Positions 16,406 to 25,255 are shown, counted from the first letter of the stretch. The stretch is DNA of 64,000 nt from Actinomycetota bacterium (GCA_009702045.1 WLIV01000006.1:103519-167518), one strand, 5' to 3'. Translations and numbers: made by a program. Notes: generated by a model from the sequence alone, not told the origin.

Positions 16406-17920
16406 TTAGCCGAACTCGACACCCTGGGCCAACGGCAGTTCGTTGGAGTAGTTGATCGTGTTCGTGGCCCGGCGCATGTAGCCCTTCCACGCGTCGCTGC
16501 CGCTCTCGCGGCCGCCACCGGTGGACTTCTCGCCACCGAACGCGCCACCGATCTCGGCACCGCTGGGCCCGATGTTCACGTTGGCGATCCCGCAATCGCT
16601 GCCCGCAGCGGACATGAATCGCTCGGCGTCGCGCAGGTCGGTGGTGAAGATGCTGCTGGCCAGACCCTGTGGCACCTCGTTGTGCAGGTGGACCGCCTCA
16701 TCGAAGGTGTCGTACGCCATCACGTACAGGATCGGGGCGAACGTCTCGGTGTGCACGATGGCCGTCTGTCCGGGCATGGCGACGATCGCCGGGCGCACGT
16801 AGGCCGCGTCGGGCATCTGCTCGGCGAAGTGCCGTTCGCCACCGACGACAACGGTGCCACCGTCGGCCTGTGCTGTGTGGATCGCCGCGTGCATGCGATC
16901 GAGGCTGCCCACCGTGACGAGTGGGCCCACGAGCGTGGCCTTGTCGAGCGGACTGCCGACCGGCAGGCTGGCGAAGGCGGTGGAGAGGCGACTGACCACC
17001 TCATCAAGGCGCGATGTGTGCACGATGAGGCGGCGCAGGCTGGTGCAGCGCTGCCCCGCTGTGCCAGCCGCGGAGAACGTGACACCGCGCACCACTAGTT
17101 CGGCGTCGGCGCTGGGCGCGATGATTGCGGCGTTGTTGCCCCCGAGTTCGAGGATGCTGCGACCGAAGCGAGCAGCCACCACCGGACCAACCTTGCGGCC
17201 CATCGCCGTACTACCCGTGGCCGACACCAGAGGTACACCTTCGTGGGCCACCAGTTCTGCGCCCACCGTGCCGTCGCCGAGCAGCACCTGGTTCAGGTGG
17301 GCCGGCACGTCCAACCCCATCGCAGCTCGCTGCAGCAGTGCGTCGGTGGCGAGGGCGGTGAGCGGGGTGAGTTCGCTGGGCTTCCACAGCACCGGGTTAC
17401 CGCACACCAACGCGAGCGCTGCATTCCAGGCCCACACCGCGACGGGGAAATTGAACGCGCTGATGACGACCGTCGGGCCGAGCGGCAGCCATTGCTCCAT
17501 CAGTCGGTGACCGGGGCGTTCGCTGGCAATCGTGAGCCCCTGCAGCTGCCGGCTGAGACCGACGGCGTAGTCGCAGATGTCGATCATCTCCTGCACTTCG
17601 CCGAGCGCCTCGCTCTCGATCTTGCCGGCCTCCAGTTGCACGAGTCGGGCGAGGTCGGCCTTGTGAGTTCGTAACTGCTCGCCGAGCCGGCGCACGAGCT
17701 CACCGCGCACGGGTGCGGGGGTGGTGCGCCACGTGAGGAACGCCGCGCTCGCACGATCCACCGCGGTGGCCACGCTGACGCTCGCAGCGACGGCCCCGAT
17801 GATGGTGCCGGTGATCGGTGTGCGGGCCGTGTGCGGCCCGGTACCGAGCGGCGCCGCACCGCATGCACGCAACGAATGGTCGGCGATGGTGTGCAGGGCG
17901 TCTGTGGTGGGGAAGTTCAC
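16406..17920 (-). CDS. ALDH7-type aldehyde dehydrogenase (alpha-aminoadipic semialdehyde / piperideine-6-carboxylate type)
   Basis: 504 residues from a GTG. ALDH hallmarks: ISAFNFP (153-159), the general base Glu258 in ELGGNN and the nucleophile Cys292 in GTAGQRCTSLRR. The ELGGNNA...GTAGQRCT combination is typical of the antiquitin/ALDH7 group, which oxidises alpha-aminoadipate semialdehyde in lysine breakdown and betaine aldehyde in some cases. The next gene is a LysE-family exporter, which fits a role in lysine handling. No lysine aminotransferase is present nearby. Confidence 0.85.
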   Translation of the reverse strand: MNFPTTDALHTIADHSLRACGAAPLGTGPHTARTPITGTIIGAVAASVSVATAVDRASAAFLTWRTTPAPVRGELVRRLGEQLRTHKADLARLVQLEAGKIESEALGEVQEMIDICDYAVGLSRQLQGLTIASERPGHRLMEQWLPLGPTVVISAFNFPVAVWAWNAALALVCGNPVLWKPSELTPLTALATDALLQRAAMGLDVPAHLNQVLLGDGTVGAELVAHEGVPLVSATGSTAMGRKVGPVVAARFGRSILELGGNNAAIIAPSADAELVVRGVTFSAAGTAGQRCTSLRRLIVHTSRLDEVVSRLSTAFASLPVGSPLDKATLVGPLVTVGSLDRMHAAIHTAQADGGTVVVGGERHFAEQMPDAAYVRPAIVAMPGQTAIVHTETFAPILYVMAYDTFDEAVHLHNEVPQGLASSIFTTDLRDAERFMSAAGSDCGIANVNIGPSGAEIGGAFGGEKSTGGGRESGSDAWKGYMRRATNTINYSNELPLAQGVEFG

Positions 17921-17962
17921 ACCTTCATCGTGCCACGAACTGCAAGTGTCGCTGACTCGCGG

Positions 17963-18604
17963 TTAACGGTGCGCGCTGTGGCCGCGCCCGGCTGCAGCGG
18001 CGACGAGGCCAAGGCCGATGAACATGCCGCCCGACACCCAGCGGCGCATGATCGGCAGGGTGCGGCCGCGCAACAGCAGGTGGCGGAAACTGCTCGCCAT
18101 CAGCGAGTACGTGCTGTTGAACACCGTCGCCAGCAGTACGAAGATCACGCCGAGCACCAACGACTGCATTCCGGCGTGCGGCTCGTCGGCGTGCACGAAC
18201 TGGGGGAAGATCGACAGGAAGAACAATGCTGTCTTCGGGTTCAGCATGTTCACCAGCACGCCTTGGCGGAACGCAGCCGTCATTGACACGCCGGGCCGGT
18301 CGGGGTCGAGTGCCTCTGGCTTGCGCAACAACGTGAGCACACCGGACACGATGAGGTAGATCGCGCCCGCCCACTTCACGACGTTGAACGCTGTGGCCGA
18401 CGCGGCGAGTACGGCGCTCAGGCCCCCGGCCGCTGCCGAGGCCTGCAGCAGGTCGCCGAGTTCAAGTCCGGCGACGGCGGCCAACCCGACCTCACGTCCG
18501 TCGGCGATGCTGCGCTGCAATGTGTAGAGCATCGCCGGCCCGGGGATCATCAACAGGGCAGCAGTTGCCGCGGCGAAGGCGGCGATCGTTGACCAGTTGG
18601 GCAT
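17963..18604 (-). CDS. LysE/RhtB-family amino acid exporter
   Basis: 213 residues with five or six TM segments. The family motif MIPGPAMLY lies near residue 19, GLELGDLLQASAAAGGL near 45 and VNMLNPKTALFFLSIFPQF in the middle. These proteins export lysine, threonine, homoserine or related amino acids. The gene lies 42 bp upstream of the ALDH7 gene on the same strand, which makes export of lysine or a lysine-derived compound plausible but unproven. Confidence 0.88.
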   Translation of the reverse strand: MPNWSTIAAFAAATAALLMIPGPAMLYTLQRSIADGREVGLAAVAGLELGDLLQASAAAGGLSAVLAASATAFNVVKWAGAIYLIVSGVLTLLRKPEALDPDRPGVSMTAAFRQGVLVNMLNPKTALFFLSIFPQFVHADEPHAGMQSLVLGVIFVLLATVFNSTYSLMASSFRHLLLRGRTLPIMRRWVSGGMFIGLGLVAAAAGRGHSAHR

Positions 18605-18619
18605 GGGGTGATCGTACGA

Positions 18620-19651
18620 TCAGTCGGCCGGGCGAGGCACGAACACGCGACTCGCCGGGCTGGCGCCGGTGATCGCGTCGGCGGCCAGAATGACGGCAGC
18701 TCCGGTGTAGGCGCTGGTTTCCTCGGCGGGGAAGCGCACGAGCGAGGGGTAGACGATGCCGGTGTCGTAGGCACCGTCGGGGCGACGGTGTGGGCGGGTC
18801 CAGGCCAACAGGTCGGTGGCCGTGACGAGGTCGCCGATGACGGCATAGGCGATCGACGCCTCGGCGGTCTCGCTGGCCGTCACCCACGGTTCGTCGCTGA
18901 CGCAGCGGATGCCCTTGCCGTCCATCGCGAATGTTGGCCAGCCGTCGGCCAAGCGGGCGAGGGCCCGGTCGCCGGTGAGACACCCCGAGAGCACCGGGTA
19001 GTACCAGTCCATCGCCCAGCGTTCCTTCGGTTCGAACGCCTCGGGGTGGTCGTCGATGCACTGTGCCAGAAGGTCGGCTGCTGCCGTCCAGTCGGGGCGC
19101 GGCTCGTGGATCAACTCGGCCAGGAGCGCTCCGCTGCGCAGGGCGTGGACGATGCTGGATGAGCCGGTGAGCAGCGCATAGTCCCACGGGGCATCGTCGG
19201 CGTTGCGAGCCCACAGGATGGTGCCGTTCGCTCGGCGCATGGACAGCACCCAGTCGAGCGAGCGTTGCACCGTGGGCCACAGATGGTCGACGAAACCTCG
19301 GTCCCAGGTGCACAGCCAGTGGTGCCACACGCCGGTGGCGATGTAGGCGCAGACGTTCGTGTCGAGCTTGGCCTCTTCCACCGAACCATCGGGCAGGTAG
19401 TAGTTCCACCAACTGCCGTCGGGGAGTTGGATGTCGACCAGCCACTCGTAGGCGCGTTCAGCTGGTGCGTGGAGGCCGGCCACGTCGAGTGCCATCGCCG
19501 TCTCAACATGGTTCCACGGGTCGCAGTGACCGCCTGGAAACCACGGGATCATGCCCGTGTCGAGTTGCAGGGCGGCGATCGACTCGGCGGTCTGCACGAT
19601 CTCGTCGGATGACAACACACCTTCGAGGTGTGGGATGCGCGGACGCGTCAC
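18620..19651 (-). CDS. Alpha/alpha-toroid (prenyltransferase/squalene-cyclase-like) protein
   Basis: 343 residues from a GTG at 19651 that overlaps the upstream methyltransferase stop by 4 bp. Repeated helical units carry the QLPDGSWWNYYLPDG pattern (around residue 75) typical of the alpha/alpha-barrel in terpene cyclases, and the Asp/Trp-rich loops WFPGGHCDPWNHVE and WARNADDAPWDYALL. It lacks an obvious DxDD cyclase motif, so it may be a glycan-acting (alpha/alpha)6 enzyme rather than a prenyltransferase. It is the third gene of a GT4-methyltransferase operon, so a role on the same glycan or glycolipid is likely. Confidence 0.7.
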   Translation of the reverse strand: MTRPRIPHLEGVLSSDEIVQTAESIAALQLDTGMIPWFPGGHCDPWNHVETAMALDVAGLHAPAERAYEWLVDIQLPDGSWWNYYLPDGSVEEAKLDTNVCAYIATGVWHHWLCTWDRGFVDHLWPTVQRSLDWVLSMRRANGTILWARNADDAPWDYALLTGSSSIVHALRSGALLAELIHEPRPDWTAAADLLAQCIDDHPEAFEPKERWAMDWYYPVLSGCLTGDRALARLADGWPTFAMDGKGIRCVSDEPWVTASETAEASIAYAVIGDLVTATDLLAWTRPHRRPDGAYDTGIVYPSLVRFPAEETSAYTGAAVILAADAITGASPASRVFVPRPAD

Positions 19652-20364
19652 GGTTTGGTTCCGTAGACGATGAGGCTCTTGCCCATCACTGGCGCCAGCG
19701 TGCGTTCCAGCAGCGCCATGCCCTTGGGTTGGTTGATGATCTCCCACTCGAGCAACCTGCGGTAGCGGGCCACCAGCGGGTGATCGTCGCGGCGCGGGCC
19801 GACCGCACACTTCAGCCACCAGTACGGCGAGTGCAGCGCGTGGGCGTGATGGCTGCCGAGCACGGTGAGGCCGGCGGTGCGCATCTTCGCCTTCAACTCG
19901 GTCTCGCTGTAGATGCGCACATGACCGCCCACCGACTTGGGTGCGTGGTACTCGTCGCTGAGCATCCAGTTGATCTTCTCGGGGAACCACGTGGGCACCG
20001 TGGCGGCGAACGTGCCGCCGGGTCGCAGCACGCGCACCAGTTCGGCGATCGCGTCGGTGTCGGCCTGGATGTGTTCCAGCACCTCGCTGGTGATCACGCG
20101 GTCGAAGGAGTTGTCCGCGAACGGCAGTCGGGTGGCGTCACCTTGCAACGTGCCGACGTAACGCTCTTCGGGAATCTCGCCAGCCTCGGCCATCGCACCG
20201 AAGGTGTTGCGCGTGGCCACCATTTCGTCTGCGGAATAGTCGAGGGCGACGACACGCGCGCCCAGGCGGGCGAGTTCGAACGCGTGACGGCCGAAACCGG
20301 CTCCGGCGTCGAGCACGAGGTCGCCGGGTTGCACACCCAATCGTCCGAATCGGATGGTCAGCAA
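19648..20364 (-). CDS. Class I SAM-dependent methyltransferase
   Basis: 238 residues. The best start is a TTG at 20364, three bases after the glycosyltransferase stop. The SAM loop VLDAGAGFGRHAFEL lies at 17-31, an acidic end of strand two LDYSADE near 42 and GDATRLPF plus SEVLEHI in the middle. It is the middle gene of a tightly packed three-gene operon and probably methylates the sugar or lipid made by its neighbours; acceptor unknown. Confidence 0.85.
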   Translation of the reverse strand: MLTIRFGRLGVQPGDLVLDAGAGFGRHAFELARLGARVVALDYSADEMVATRNTFGAMAEAGEIPEERYVGTLQGDATRLPFADNSFDRVITSEVLEHIQADTDAIAELVRVLRPGGTFAATVPTWFPEKINWMLSDEYHAPKSVGGHVRIYSETELKAKMRTAGLTVLGSHHAHALHSPYWWLKCAVGPRRDDHPLVARYRRLLEWEIINQPKGMALLERTLAPVMGKSLIVYGTKP

Positions 20365-20367
20365 TTG

Positions 20368-21696
20368 CTAGATCCGACCGTTCTTGCGCAACTTCAGCAC
20401 GTTGGCCGGCATCGCCAGCACTTCCCGGTACTGCTCGACGGTGAGCTGCGCGCAGTGCTTCCAGCTCCAGCGCTCGACGACGCGCTCGCGGCCCGCTGCG
20501 CCGACCCGTGCACGCAATGCGGCGCCTTCGGGGGAGATGTCGAGACCGCGGCGCAGGGCGGCGAGCAGCGACTCGACATCGCCCGCCTTGCAGCCCAGCA
20601 CGGTGTCGCCGTCCTTGCCGGTCACCTCGGGCAGTGCGCCGCCATCGGTGGCTACCAGGCAGATGCCGGTGCACATGGCCTCGATCGCCGGCAGCGAGAA
20701 GCCCTCGTACAGGCTGGGCACGACGGCCAGTTCCGCTTCGGCGTAGAGCTCGACGATACGTTCATCGGAAACACCCGACACGAAGTCGATGTAGGGCCGC
20801 AGGCCGAGCTTGTCGATCAGGTCGTTGCTGGCGCCGGCGCGGGGCTTGCCGATGATGGTGAGGCGGATGTCGTCGCGCTCGGTGCGCAGCTTGGCCATTG
20901 CCTCCAGGAGGTAGCTCAGCCCCTTCAACGCGACGTCCGCCGACGCAGTGGTGATCAGGCGGCCGGCCTGTCGTGGCACACCTGGAAGCGCGGTGAACAG
21001 ATCGGGGTCGACCCCCACGGGCACCAGGCGCATGCGATCGAGGCTGACGCCCATGTCGGCGTTGATGTCCTTGATGCTGTTCTCGCTGACGACCACGACG
21101 CGCGGCATACGGCTGGCGACACGGCCCTGCATCTTCACGAAGTTGTACCAACGGCCGATACCGCGTCGCTTGCGACGGTTCTCGGTGTGCTCCATCTCCA
21201 ACGCCCGGTCGCGGGTGATGGGGTGGTGCAGCGTGACGATCGTGGGGATCATCCGCTCAACGCCGAGGATGCCATAGCCGAGGCACTGGTTGTCGTGCAC
21301 CAGGTCGAAGTCGCGCTGGCGCTTCTTCAACTGCTCGTAGATGCGCACGCTGAACGCAAGCGGTTCACCGAACGTTCCCTTCAGGTGGCTGAGCGACTCC
21401 ACCCAGTCGCCCTTGGTCTTGAGTTCCCAGTAGCCAGGCATGCGGCCGGGAAAGTGCTCGTTCCACAGGTCGAGGCTGGGCAGTTCGTGCAGCGGAACGC
21501 GCTCGTCGAGCACCGGGTAGGGCTGACCGCTGAACACTTCGACCGTGTGGCCGAGGTCGGCGAGCGCCTTGGTGAGGTGGCGCGTGTACACACCCTGGCC
21601 ACCCACGTGGGGCTTGCCCCGGTAGGTGAGGTAGGCGATCTTGAGCGGGGCGTTCGGGTCGAGACCCTTGGCGCCGGCCGGCGTGACGGCAGACAT
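20368..21696 (-). CDS. Glycosyltransferase family 4 (GT-B fold)
   Basis: 442 residues. The N-terminal Rossmann half has the GGQGVYTRHL donor-loop region near residue 33, and the C-terminal half has PSLYEGFSLPAIEAM with the E-x7-E motif of retaining GT4 enzymes (around 320-330). A HRxGKxxxF-like lipid-binding motif is not obvious. It would transfer a sugar from a nucleotide donor to an unknown acceptor at the inner membrane face. First gene of the GT4-methyltransferase-toroid operon. Confidence 0.9.
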   Translation of the reverse strand: MSAVTPAGAKGLDPNAPLKIAYLTYRGKPHVGGQGVYTRHLTKALADLGHTVEVFSGQPYPVLDERVPLHELPSLDLWNEHFPGRMPGYWELKTKGDWVESLSHLKGTFGEPLAFSVRIYEQLKKRQRDFDLVHDNQCLGYGILGVERMIPTIVTLHHPITRDRALEMEHTENRRKRRGIGRWYNFVKMQGRVASRMPRVVVVSENSIKDINADMGVSLDRMRLVPVGVDPDLFTALPGVPRQAGRLITTASADVALKGLSYLLEAMAKLRTERDDIRLTIIGKPRAGASNDLIDKLGLRPYIDFVSGVSDERIVELYAEAELAVVPSLYEGFSLPAIEAMCTGICLVATDGGALPEVTGKDGDTVLGCKAGDVESLLAALRRGLDISPEGAALRARVGAAGRERVVERWSWKHCAQLTVEQYREVLAMPANVLKLRKNGRI

Positions 21697-21805
21697 GGTG
21701 AGCCAGGCTACCGGCGCAGAGTTACCCGTGGGTAGCTGGGACTCTTTGTCCTGGTCAGTGCATCAGCAGGAGCACGTGCCGGTGCCGGTGCCGGTCGCCC
21801 AGTGT

Positions 21806-22576
21806 TCACGGTTCAGTGGCCCATTGGAAGGACATTCGCCGTTGCAGTAGGTCGCCGGGTTCCAGACGAGCGGCGCCGCCGATGTTGAATGCGTCGGGTG
21901 GACCGCTCTGCGGCTCGACGCACAGGGCGTCGTCCAGTTCATCGAACACCACCCAATGGTCGCAGTCGCTGGAGACCGTGAGGGTCAGCCCGGGGTAGTG
22001 CAGGCGGAGCGGTGCGAGTGGACCGGTGAAGCAGTCGTCCCACGGGTGGGGTACCGGATCGATCAGCACGGGCACCGCGATGTGGTCGAGGTCGCGTCGG
22101 TACATCTGGGTGAACTCGAGGTCGGCCGATATCGGCTTCACGAAGCACGGATGCCAGCCGATGACCGCCGGCATCGGCAGTGCGTTCGCGTACACCGTGA
22201 GCAGACAGTTGAGGCCGCGTTCGTGGAGATGGATGTGTTGGTGGGCGGTGCCGCCGAATGGCCAGTCGAGCGCCACCTGCAGTTCGCAGTGGTCAAGGCC
22301 GGCATCGAGCACTTCCCATTCGGCCATGAAGGTGGTGCCGTGAATGGCGTGTGGGGCCAGGTTGATCGGCAGTCGGTAGTTCAGGCCGTCGAATCGAAAC
22401 CGCCCATCGCGCACCCGGCCCGCCCACGGGGCCATCGGGAAACTGCCCCAGCCCATCTGCCCGCGCGACGGGTGGTGCTGCAGCAGCGATGTGCCGGCCA
22501 CCACGAGTCGCCCGAGTCGCCCTCCGTCCTCGGGGTGCACGGTGAGGCGTGCGTCTCCTGCAGCGAGCTCGATCAT
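21806..22576 (-). CDS. galM: Aldose 1-epimerase (mutarotase)
   Basis: 256 residues from the ATG at 22576; longer frames would run through the divergent dtd gene. The galactose-mutarotase beta-sandwich shows PMAPWAGRVRDGRF, HAIHGTTF with the first active His, GWHPCFV with the second and LCVEPQSGPPDAFN with the catalytic Glu. It interconverts alpha and beta anomers and would feed galK. Only 25 bp separate its start from dtd on the other strand, so both promoters must sit within the opposite gene or both mRNAs are leaderless. Confidence 0.88.
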   Translation of the reverse strand: MIELAAGDARLTVHPEDGGRLGRLVVAGTSLLQHHPSRGQMGWGSFPMAPWAGRVRDGRFRFDGLNYRLPINLAPHAIHGTTFMAEWEVLDAGLDHCELQVALDWPFGGTAHQHIHLHERGLNCLLTVYANALPMPAVIGWHPCFVKPISADLEFTQMYRRDLDHIAVPVLIDPVPHPWDDCFTGPLAPLRLHYPGLTLTVSSDCDHWVVFDELDDALCVEPQSGPPDAFNIGGAARLEPGDLLQRRMSFQWATEP

Positions 22577-22588
22577 GAGTCTTGGTCT

Positions 22589-22594
22589 TATCAT
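22589..22594 (+). promoter_or_regulatory. -10 element for a possibly leaderless dtd
   Basis: TATCAT, 5/6 match to the -10 consensus, ends 7 nt before the dtd ATG, the spacing expected if transcription starts at the A of the start codon. No clear -35 is visible. A GATAAGAC on the other strand could serve galM in the same way. Confidence 0.4.
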
Positions 22595-22601
22595 TCGCGG
22601 C

Positions 22602-23039
22602 ATGCGTGGACTGGTGCAGCGGGTTCGATCGGCGAGTGTGATGGTGGGCGGCGAGACCGTCGGCGAGATCGGCCAGGGTCTGTGCGTGTTGGTGGGCGTG
22701 ACCCACGACGACACGCCAGCCCACGCTCGCAAATTGGCCGAGAAGTTGTGGAACTTGCGTGTGATGGATGACAACGCGGGTGTGATGAACCTCAGCGTTG
22801 CCGACACGACACGCGCGGTGCTCGTGGTCAGTCAGTTCACGCTCTACGGCGATGCCAACGGGGGTCGTCGGCCGAGTTGGATCGCCGCCGCCCGTCCCGA
22901 GCACGCCGAACCACTGGTGCGCATGGTGGTCGAGCACCTGCAGTCGCTGGGTGCCACCGTCGCCACCGGCCGGTTCCGCACCGAGATGCTGGTTGACATC
23001 CGCAACGACGGCCCGGTCACCGTCATGGTCGAGGTCTGA
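22602..23039 (+). CDS. dtd: D-aminoacyl-tRNA deacylase
   Basis: 145 residues, typical for bacterial DTD. It begins MRGLVQRVRSASV, has the catalytic SQFTLYGD segment (about residues 79-86) and a C-terminal GPVTVMV, the cross-subunit motif that in the family contains Gly-cisPro. It hydrolyses D-amino acids and glycine mischarged on tRNA. It diverges from galM and ends 6 bp from lnt. Confidence 0.95.
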   Translation: MRGLVQRVRSASVMVGGETVGEIGQGLCVLVGVTHDDTPAHARKLAEKLWNLRVMDDNAGVMNLSVADTTRAVLVVSQFTLYGDANGGRRPSWIAAARPEHAEPLVRMVVEHLQSLGATVATGRFRTEMLVDIRNDGPVTVMVEV

Positions 23040-23045
23040 TTCCGG

Positions 23046-24641
23046 TCAGTCGGTCGGCTTCTGGGAAGGCCCAGTCCCGGTTTCCGGGACGGATCGCGCC
23101 CAGAAGCGTCGATGGGAAGATTCCTGCCCAGAAACCGAGCGCCACGTCACGAGGGCCAGGGCGAGGGCGATCAGCACCACCCAGGGCAGGGTGCCGGTGT
23201 GTGAGTACCAGGTGCGGCCGCGACCGGCGGTGACCTCGTGGTAAATCACCTTCTGCTCGCTGACGGCGGTGCGGTCGAACACTGCACCGCTGGGCGAGAT
23301 GAACGCACTGAACCCGGTGGGGGCGGCCTGCACCACCCATCGGTTCTGCTCGATCGCCCGCAACCGTGACGACGCGATCTGCTGGCTCTGCAGCACGGTC
23401 CAGGTGTAACTGCTGCCGTTCGTCGGGTTGATGATGAAGGCCCCGCCCGCTTCAACGCCTTCGTTGACGCGGCCACCGAAGAACACCTCCCACGAGATGA
23501 CGGTGGCGAAGCGGGTGCCATCAGGCAGTTCCAGTACCGCCGGCCCCGTGCCGGCGACAGCGTCGCGGGGCACCAGGTCGGTGGGTGCGCCCAACGCGTG
23601 CAGCAGACCGCGCAGCGGCATGTACTCGCCGAACGGAACCCGACGTACCTTGTCGTAGCGACTGGTGACCGTGCCCTCGGGGGTGACGACCACCTGCGCA
23701 TTGAGGAAGTTGTCGCGGCCGTTGTCCTCGGTGATGCCCACGGCGAAGGGGGCACCGATTCGCGTGGCCTCCGCGGCCACCTCGGCCAGTTCCGGGCTGC
23801 CCTCGAAGCGCACCACATCGATCACGTTCTCGGGCCACACCACCAGATCCACGGAACCCGGTGCGATGGTGCGCGTGGCAGCCAGGTGGCGCTGCAGCAC
23901 TTCGTCGGCGTTGGTGTTCACCGCATGAGTGCCCTGCGGGCCGCCACCCTGCACCGCGGCCACACGCCAAACCTGCATCTTGGCTTCGGTGCCAAACTGA
24001 CCATCAGCGAACGGTGTGAGTGCCAACCACACGAACAGCGCCACCAGGACACCAAGTGCACCGTGCCACTCGCCCTTGGCGGTGGCGCCGCGCTTGCGCG
24101 CCAACTGGGGCACGAACGGCGACGGCCCGGAGAGGGCAAACCCGATCTGGAACACGAACCATGTGAGCAGCACCACGCCGCCCACGCGCACCACGGTGGC
24201 GAACGGACCGGCAGCCTGACCGATGGCCAGGCTGGCCAGTGGCACACCGCCGAAGGGGAAGCAGAACCGCAGTGCCTCGGCCAGTGTGTGCGCCAGGGGG
24301 CGACCGATCACCCGCCATGGGCCGCGTGGTGCAGCCCACGCCGCGACGGCGTGGAAACCCGCAAACATCGAGGCGGCGAGCAGGTACCCGGGTGCGGTGA
24401 GGAACCACATCCAGCACATACCTGGGAACAGCCAGGCGGCGCCGAACAGCCACCCGCGAGCAAGTCGCTGGCGGTTCGTGGTGGCGGCCTCTGCACTGGT
24501 CTCGTAGATGGCGATGCCCACGAACGCAAGTGGCCAGAAACCCCACGGGGGCAACGCGGCAGCAACGAATAGTCCGCCAATGACCGCCTTCAGCGCAGCG
24601 CGCGACGGCAGGTGGCGGGGGAAGGGAAACCGGCGCGGCAT
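23046..24641 (-). CDS. lnt: Apolipoprotein N-acyltransferase with Ser in place of the catalytic Cys
   Basis: 531 residues: several N-terminal TM helices, then a nitrilase-fold domain (about 225-475) and a last TM helix. Triad by alignment with E. coli Lnt (E267/K335/C387): Glu271 in VWPEN, Lys331 in YDKVRRVPFGEYMPLR and Ser383 in VISWEVFF, where family members have Cys. The Lys-to-nucleophile spacing is the same (52). Lnt adds the third acyl chain to lipoproteins. Ser here means altered chemistry or loss of activity. It lies downstream of a lipoprotein sortase gene. Confidence 0.85.
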   Translation of the reverse strand: MPRRFPFPRHLPSRAALKAVIGGLFVAAALPPWGFWPLAFVGIAIYETSAEAATTNRQRLARGWLFGAAWLFPGMCWMWFLTAPGYLLAASMFAGFHAVAAWAAPRGPWRVIGRPLAHTLAEALRFCFPFGGVPLASLAIGQAAGPFATVVRVGGVVLLTWFVFQIGFALSGPSPFVPQLARKRGATAKGEWHGALGVLVALFVWLALTPFADGQFGTEAKMQVWRVAAVQGGGPQGTHAVNTNADEVLQRHLAATRTIAPGSVDLVVWPENVIDVVRFEGSPELAEVAAEATRIGAPFAVGITEDNGRDNFLNAQVVVTPEGTVTSRYDKVRRVPFGEYMPLRGLLHALGAPTDLVPRDAVAGTGPAVLELPDGTRFATVISWEVFFGGRVNEGVEAGGAFIINPTNGSSYTWTVLQSQQIASSRLRAIEQNRWVVQAAPTGFSAFISPSGAVFDRTAVSEQKVIYHEVTAGRGRTWYSHTGTLPWVVLIALALALVTWRSVSGQESSHRRFWARSVPETGTGPSQKPTD

Positions 24642-24651
24642 ACGAGGGTGA

Positions 24652-25251
24652 CTACTGCAGTTCCAGGGACACCACGATGCGTTCCTTGGTGGAGCCAACC
24701 GGGTTGCAGGCGAACAGTGTGGCGGTGTGCGCTGCTGTCTGGTTGATGATCCACACTGAGTCAGGAGTGACGATCCTGGTTCCGGTCACGTGGTAGACGA
24801 AACGGCCCTCGGGGGTGGTGAAGATCACTTCGTCACCTGGCACCAGCTTGTCGAGATAGCGGAACGGCCGGTCGTGCGATGTGCGGTGGCCACCAACGAC
24901 GACATTGCCGGCATGGCCCGGCATTGCCGTTCCCGGCCAGTGACCGGGCCCACGGTTGAGCGTCGTCAGTGAGACACCCTCGAACAGCGACTTGCTGACG
25001 TTGATCTTGGGGATCTCGATCGTGCCGAGCTTGTTCGTCGGCTCGGCCGCATGCGGCGCCGGAGGTGCCTGGGGCACTGGCAGTGCCTCGGTCGTGGTGG
25101 TCGGTGCGATCGTTGTGCTGGTGGTGCTCGTGGTGCTGGTCGTGGCGGCCGCGATGGTGCTGGACACCGTGGTGGCGGCCGACCCGTGGTCGTCGCTGCA
25201 CGCCGTGACGAACAGAAGGACCGCAGTGGCGGCGATGAACCCGTGACGCAT
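24652..25251 (-). CDS. Lipid-anchored class E sortase-like protein
   Basis: 199 residues. A signal peptide ends at the lipobox FVTAC (Cys18), and a Thr/Ser/Pro linker (STTSTTSTT) leads to a sortase domain. It has IEIPKINVSKSLFEGV, the catalytic-His segment VVVGGHRTSHDRPF, Cys182 in TLFACNP and Arg191 in TKERIVV. Most sortases use a TM anchor, so a lipoprotein sortase is unusual. It is cotranscribed with hemY upstream (4-bp gap) and lnt downstream (10-bp gap). Class E members cleave LAxTG-like signals; no substrate gene is seen here. Confidence 0.83.
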   Translation of the reverse strand: MRHGFIAATAVLLFVTACSDDHGSAATTVSSTIAAATTSTTSTTSTTIAPTTTTEALPVPQAPPAPHAAEPTNKLGTIEIPKINVSKSLFEGVSLTTLNRGPGHWPGTAMPGHAGNVVVGGHRTSHDRPFRYLDKLVPGDEVIFTTPEGRFVYHVTGTRIVTPDSVWIINQTAAHTATLFACNPVGSTKERIVVSLELQ

Positions 25252-25255
25252 CGGG

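Noticed and set aside
19465..21735. 756-codon plus-strand frame across the toroid, methyltransferase and GT4 genes
   Set aside because: It crosses three well-supported genes on the other strand and encodes no recognisable domain.
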